Origin: Sphingobium jiangsuense
Lineage (GTDB): Bacteria > Pseudomonadota > Alphaproteobacteria > Sphingomonadales > Sphingomonadaceae
Length of the DNA stretch: 64,000 bases
Direction: 5' to 3'
NCBI RefSeq assembly: GCF_014196495.1
Contig: NZ_JACIDT010000007.1
Span: forward strand, 174,315-238,314
The position numbers were made by a program, and so were the translations under genes. Below are positions 62,174-64,000 of this stretch, piece by piece; the stretch's first letter is position 1, and every line of letters begins with the position of its first letter. The notes beneath the pieces were generated by a model that did not search any database, was not told where the DNA came from, and saw only the letters and a list, made by a program, of their open reading frames with translations.

Positions 62174-63114
62174 TCAGCCTTTGACGCACACCTGTTTCAA
62201 CGTATGGACGATCTCTACCAGATCGGCCTGCGCGGCCATCACGGCTTCGATCGGCTTGTAGGCCTTGGGCATCTCGTTCGATGACGCCCTCGTCCTTACG
62301 GCACTCCACATCCGCTGTATCGGCTATATGCTCGTCGAGCGAGACCGGCTTCGCCTGGGTGCGGGACATCACGCGCCCCGCGCCATGACTGCAACTCTCG
62401 AACGATTCCGCATTGCCGAGACCGCGCACGATGAACGATTTCGCGCCCATCGAGGGGATGATGCCCATCGTACCCTTCGCGGCGCGCACCGCGCCCTTGC
62501 GGGTCACGAACACATCTTCGACGAAATGATTTTCACAACGAACATAGTTGTGGTGGCAGTTCACCGCTTCCAGTTCGGCTTCGAAGGGCTTGGCGATCTG
62601 GCCGCGCAGTCCCCGGATCACATTGGTCATCATCATCCGGCGGTTCAATGCCGCGAAGTCCTGCGCCCACTCGACCGCCTCGACATAGCCGTCGAAATGG
62701 TCGGCCCCTTCCGGGAAATAGGCCAGATCCTCGTCAGGCAGGTTGATGAACCACTTGCGCATGTCCTGCTTGGCCAGTTCAATGAAGAACGTGCCGATCG
62801 CATTTCCCACGCCGCGCGAACCCGAGTGGAGCATGATACACACGCGCTGCTCGGTATCGAGGCACAGCTCGATGAAGTGGTTGCCCGTCCCCAGCGTCCC
62901 CAGATGGGTAAGCTGGTTGGTGTTCCTGAACCGCGGATATTTTGCCGTGATCCGGTCGAACCGCTCGACGAGCGTCGCACACGCCGCCACGATCTCAGTC
63001 GGCGCCCCCCCCCCCACGAGCCATGATCGCGCTGGCCACGGCCTACCGAACGACCATGCGGCATGACCTGCCATCCTCGACGTGCTGAATATCGTAAGTC
63101 CTGCTCTCGGTCAT
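62174..63114 (-). pseudogene. rtcB: RNA ligase RtcB, decayed
   Basis: The minus strand starts as a plausible RtcB N-terminus at 63114 (MTESRTYDIQHVEDGR) and then jumps to MPHGRSVGRGQRDHGSWG, so the region between (normally over 100 residues with metal ligands) is deleted. A run of 11 G (63015-63005) shifts the frame, after which PRFRNTNQLTHLGTLGTGNH, MLHSGSRGVGN, VRCENHFVEDVFV and ESCSHGAGRVMSR are well conserved. An extra base near 62277 shifts it again, and the last residues AYKPIEAVMAAQADLVEIV end at 62174. At least three lesions make it non-functional. Confidence 0.9.
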
Positions 63115-63184
63115 TTCGCCCCCCTATTCATTCATGGTGCCTGCGACGAGGTTTGGCGAGACATCCCGGAGCATCCTGGCCGGA

Positions 63185-63294
63185 TTGCTCCGGGGCGGAA
63201 TCGAACTGCTCGGCCTGCGCCAGCTGTAAATCGGCGCCATGGCGACGAATGTTCGACGAACGACTCCTGTTCTACCCTTTAAACTACGGACCAA
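63185..63294 (-). ncRNA. tRNA-like RNA 2, candidate bacterial Y RNA (YrlA-like)
   Basis: On the minus strand TTGGTCC (63294-63288) pairs with GGAGCAA (63191-63185) with one mismatch, like an acceptor stem. TAGTTTAAAGGG is a D-arm (A-box-like) and AGTTCGATTCC a T-arm (B-box-like). The middle is extended by GTTCGTCGAAC, CGCCATGGCG and GCGCC-GATTTACAGCT-GGCGC hairpins, so it is no normal tRNA. It lies between rsr and rtcB, exactly where YrlA RNAs lie in Rsr-RtcB operons; GGTCCG also recalls the Ro-binding motif of Y RNAs. Confidence 0.5.
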
Positions 63295-63297
63295 TTA

Positions 63298-63365
63298 GGC
63301 GATCCAGCGGGATGCGAACCCGTACCTGGGGCGTGATAGGCCATGTAGTCCGTCAGACATTCGCC
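63298..63365 (-). ncRNA. tRNA-like RNA 1, candidate Y RNA module
   Basis: GGCGA (63365-63361) pairs with TCGCC (63302-63298). CGGGTTCGCATCCCG is a T-arm with a 7-base loop. The 68-base length and absence of a clear anticodon arm distinguish it from a working tRNA. It is 3 bp from the second tRNA-like element and on the same strand. Confidence 0.4.
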
Positions 63366-63379
63366 ACGGCCCTGTTCGT

Positions 63380-63901
63380 TTAAACCTCCACCTGTTCGAC
63401 GATGCTCACCCAGTCACGCGTCTCACCGGAGACGAAGCGCGCCAGGCATTCGAACATCGCGTCAGAGAATCCTCCGACATTCAGGATTTCTGGCCGCCCG
63501 GCTGCCTGCCCAATCGCCTGAGTGGTGCCGTAGGGCGCGATGTCGATGCAGACGAGCCTGGCTTGCGGGTACCGCTTTACCAGTTTCGTTCACTCCTGCA
63601 TCATCGCCGTCGGGCCGTTCCGCTTCGCATCGACCCAGGATTCATTGTCCAAGACAATGACGACTAGATCGACCGCCGCCTTCTCCTTGTTGAGGAGCGC
63701 GAGGAGCGCCGAGACGATCGCCCTGCCACCACCGGCTGCCGCCAGCTTCGCGGCATTCGCCGCGATTCGGTCGGTGGCCGTCAGCACGACCGGGACGACC
63801 GTCTCGACGCCCGGCGCGGATCGCATCGCGATCGGCAAGCCCCGGGCCGCAACCTCATCGATCAGCCCCTCCACACCGAACGTGCCATTGCGCGCCAGCA
63901 T
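63380..63901 (-). pseudogene. rsr: Rsr (Ro60/TROVE-domain protein), decayed
   Basis: The minus strand shows the von Willebrand-like part of a Ro60 orthologue: VLTATDRIAANAAKLAAAGG, LVVIVLDNESWVDAKRNGPT, then TGA at 63592-63590 where the family has Trp, then in the same frame RLVCIDIAPYGTTQA and ILNVGGFSDAMFECLARFVS to the true stop at 63382-63380. Upstream, ARNGTFG joins IDEVAARGLP directly to the von Willebrand part, so a central segment is deleted. It may extend past 63901 to the right edge, where I see no clear homology. Confidence 0.85.
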
Positions 63902-64000
63902 GGCAGGAGCTCTCTCGCCAATCGGGTGTGCTGCCTGCGGGGAAGATTGTGGAGTGGGCGCGGCGGGTGCTGGAAGGCTGAACCGTGTTGCTGCGGGTCT

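Noticed and set aside
63298..63365. Functional tRNA gene
   Set aside because: Acceptor stem has only five pairs, no anticodon arm is clear and the length is 68; a tRNA-like RNA or remnant fits better.

Overview
The window is about 64 kb of GC-rich alphaproteobacterial chromosome. It carries a serine palmitoyltransferase/bacterial ceramide synthase cluster, a PhyR-NepR-EcfG general stress module, FnrL, a DSF synthase, and intergenic repeats of sphingomonad type. A member of the Sphingomonadaceae (Sphingobium/Sphingomonas-like) is the best reading. I see no prophage, insertion sequence, CRISPR array or rRNA.

Layout: (1) 0.2-11.1 kb, sphingolipid region: acyl carrier protein, serine palmitoyltransferase, a hybrid histidine kinase, a Tam41-like nucleotidyltransferase overlapping a ceramide-kinase-like lipid kinase, a DUF2141 protein, an LptF/LptG pair, a desaturase and bacterial ceramide synthase. 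Sphingomonads use glycosphingolipids in place of LPS, so this region probably builds outer-membrane lipid and may also export it. (2) 11.1-18.3 kb, housekeeping: DUF2239, xthA, erpA, an M23 peptidase, and a glnE-bcp-DUF455 operon. (3) 18.3-22.7 kb, general stress response: a divergent NepR paralogue, ecfG with a near-perfect EcfG promoter, phyR, nepR and a PhyP-like kinase with a degenerate ATPase domain. (4) 22.9-48.4 kb, core genes: tgt, a DSF synthase (rpfF) convergent with a GGDEF-EAL protein, queA, a cyclophilin, coaD, ispA, xseB, purL, tusA-der-bamB-yfgM, panB, Rrf2 and FnrL regulators, a UPF0016 manganese exporter behind a yybP-ykoY riboswitch, ompW and hemN. (5) 48.5-57.0 kb, a complete kdpFABCDE potassium system plus two unnamed small membrane proteins. 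A ~65-bp regulatory module occurs both before the first small ORF and after kdpE. (6) 57.1-64.0 kb, accessory region: a fused restriction-modification protein whose reading frame crosses about 10.7 copies of a 7-bp repeat, so it is a strong candidate for phase variation. Next to it is a decayed Rsr / tRNA-like RNA / RtcB / RlaP / RtcA RNA-repair locus in which only rlaP is intact.

The strongest candidates for new biology are the 7-bp phase switch in the restriction-modification gene, the decaying Ro60/RtcB locus with two tRNA-like RNAs, the paired kdp regulatory modules, and the nucleotidyltransferase-kinase pair that suggests a CDP-ceramide-type step. All product calls come from reading motifs and neighbourhoods; no database search was run.
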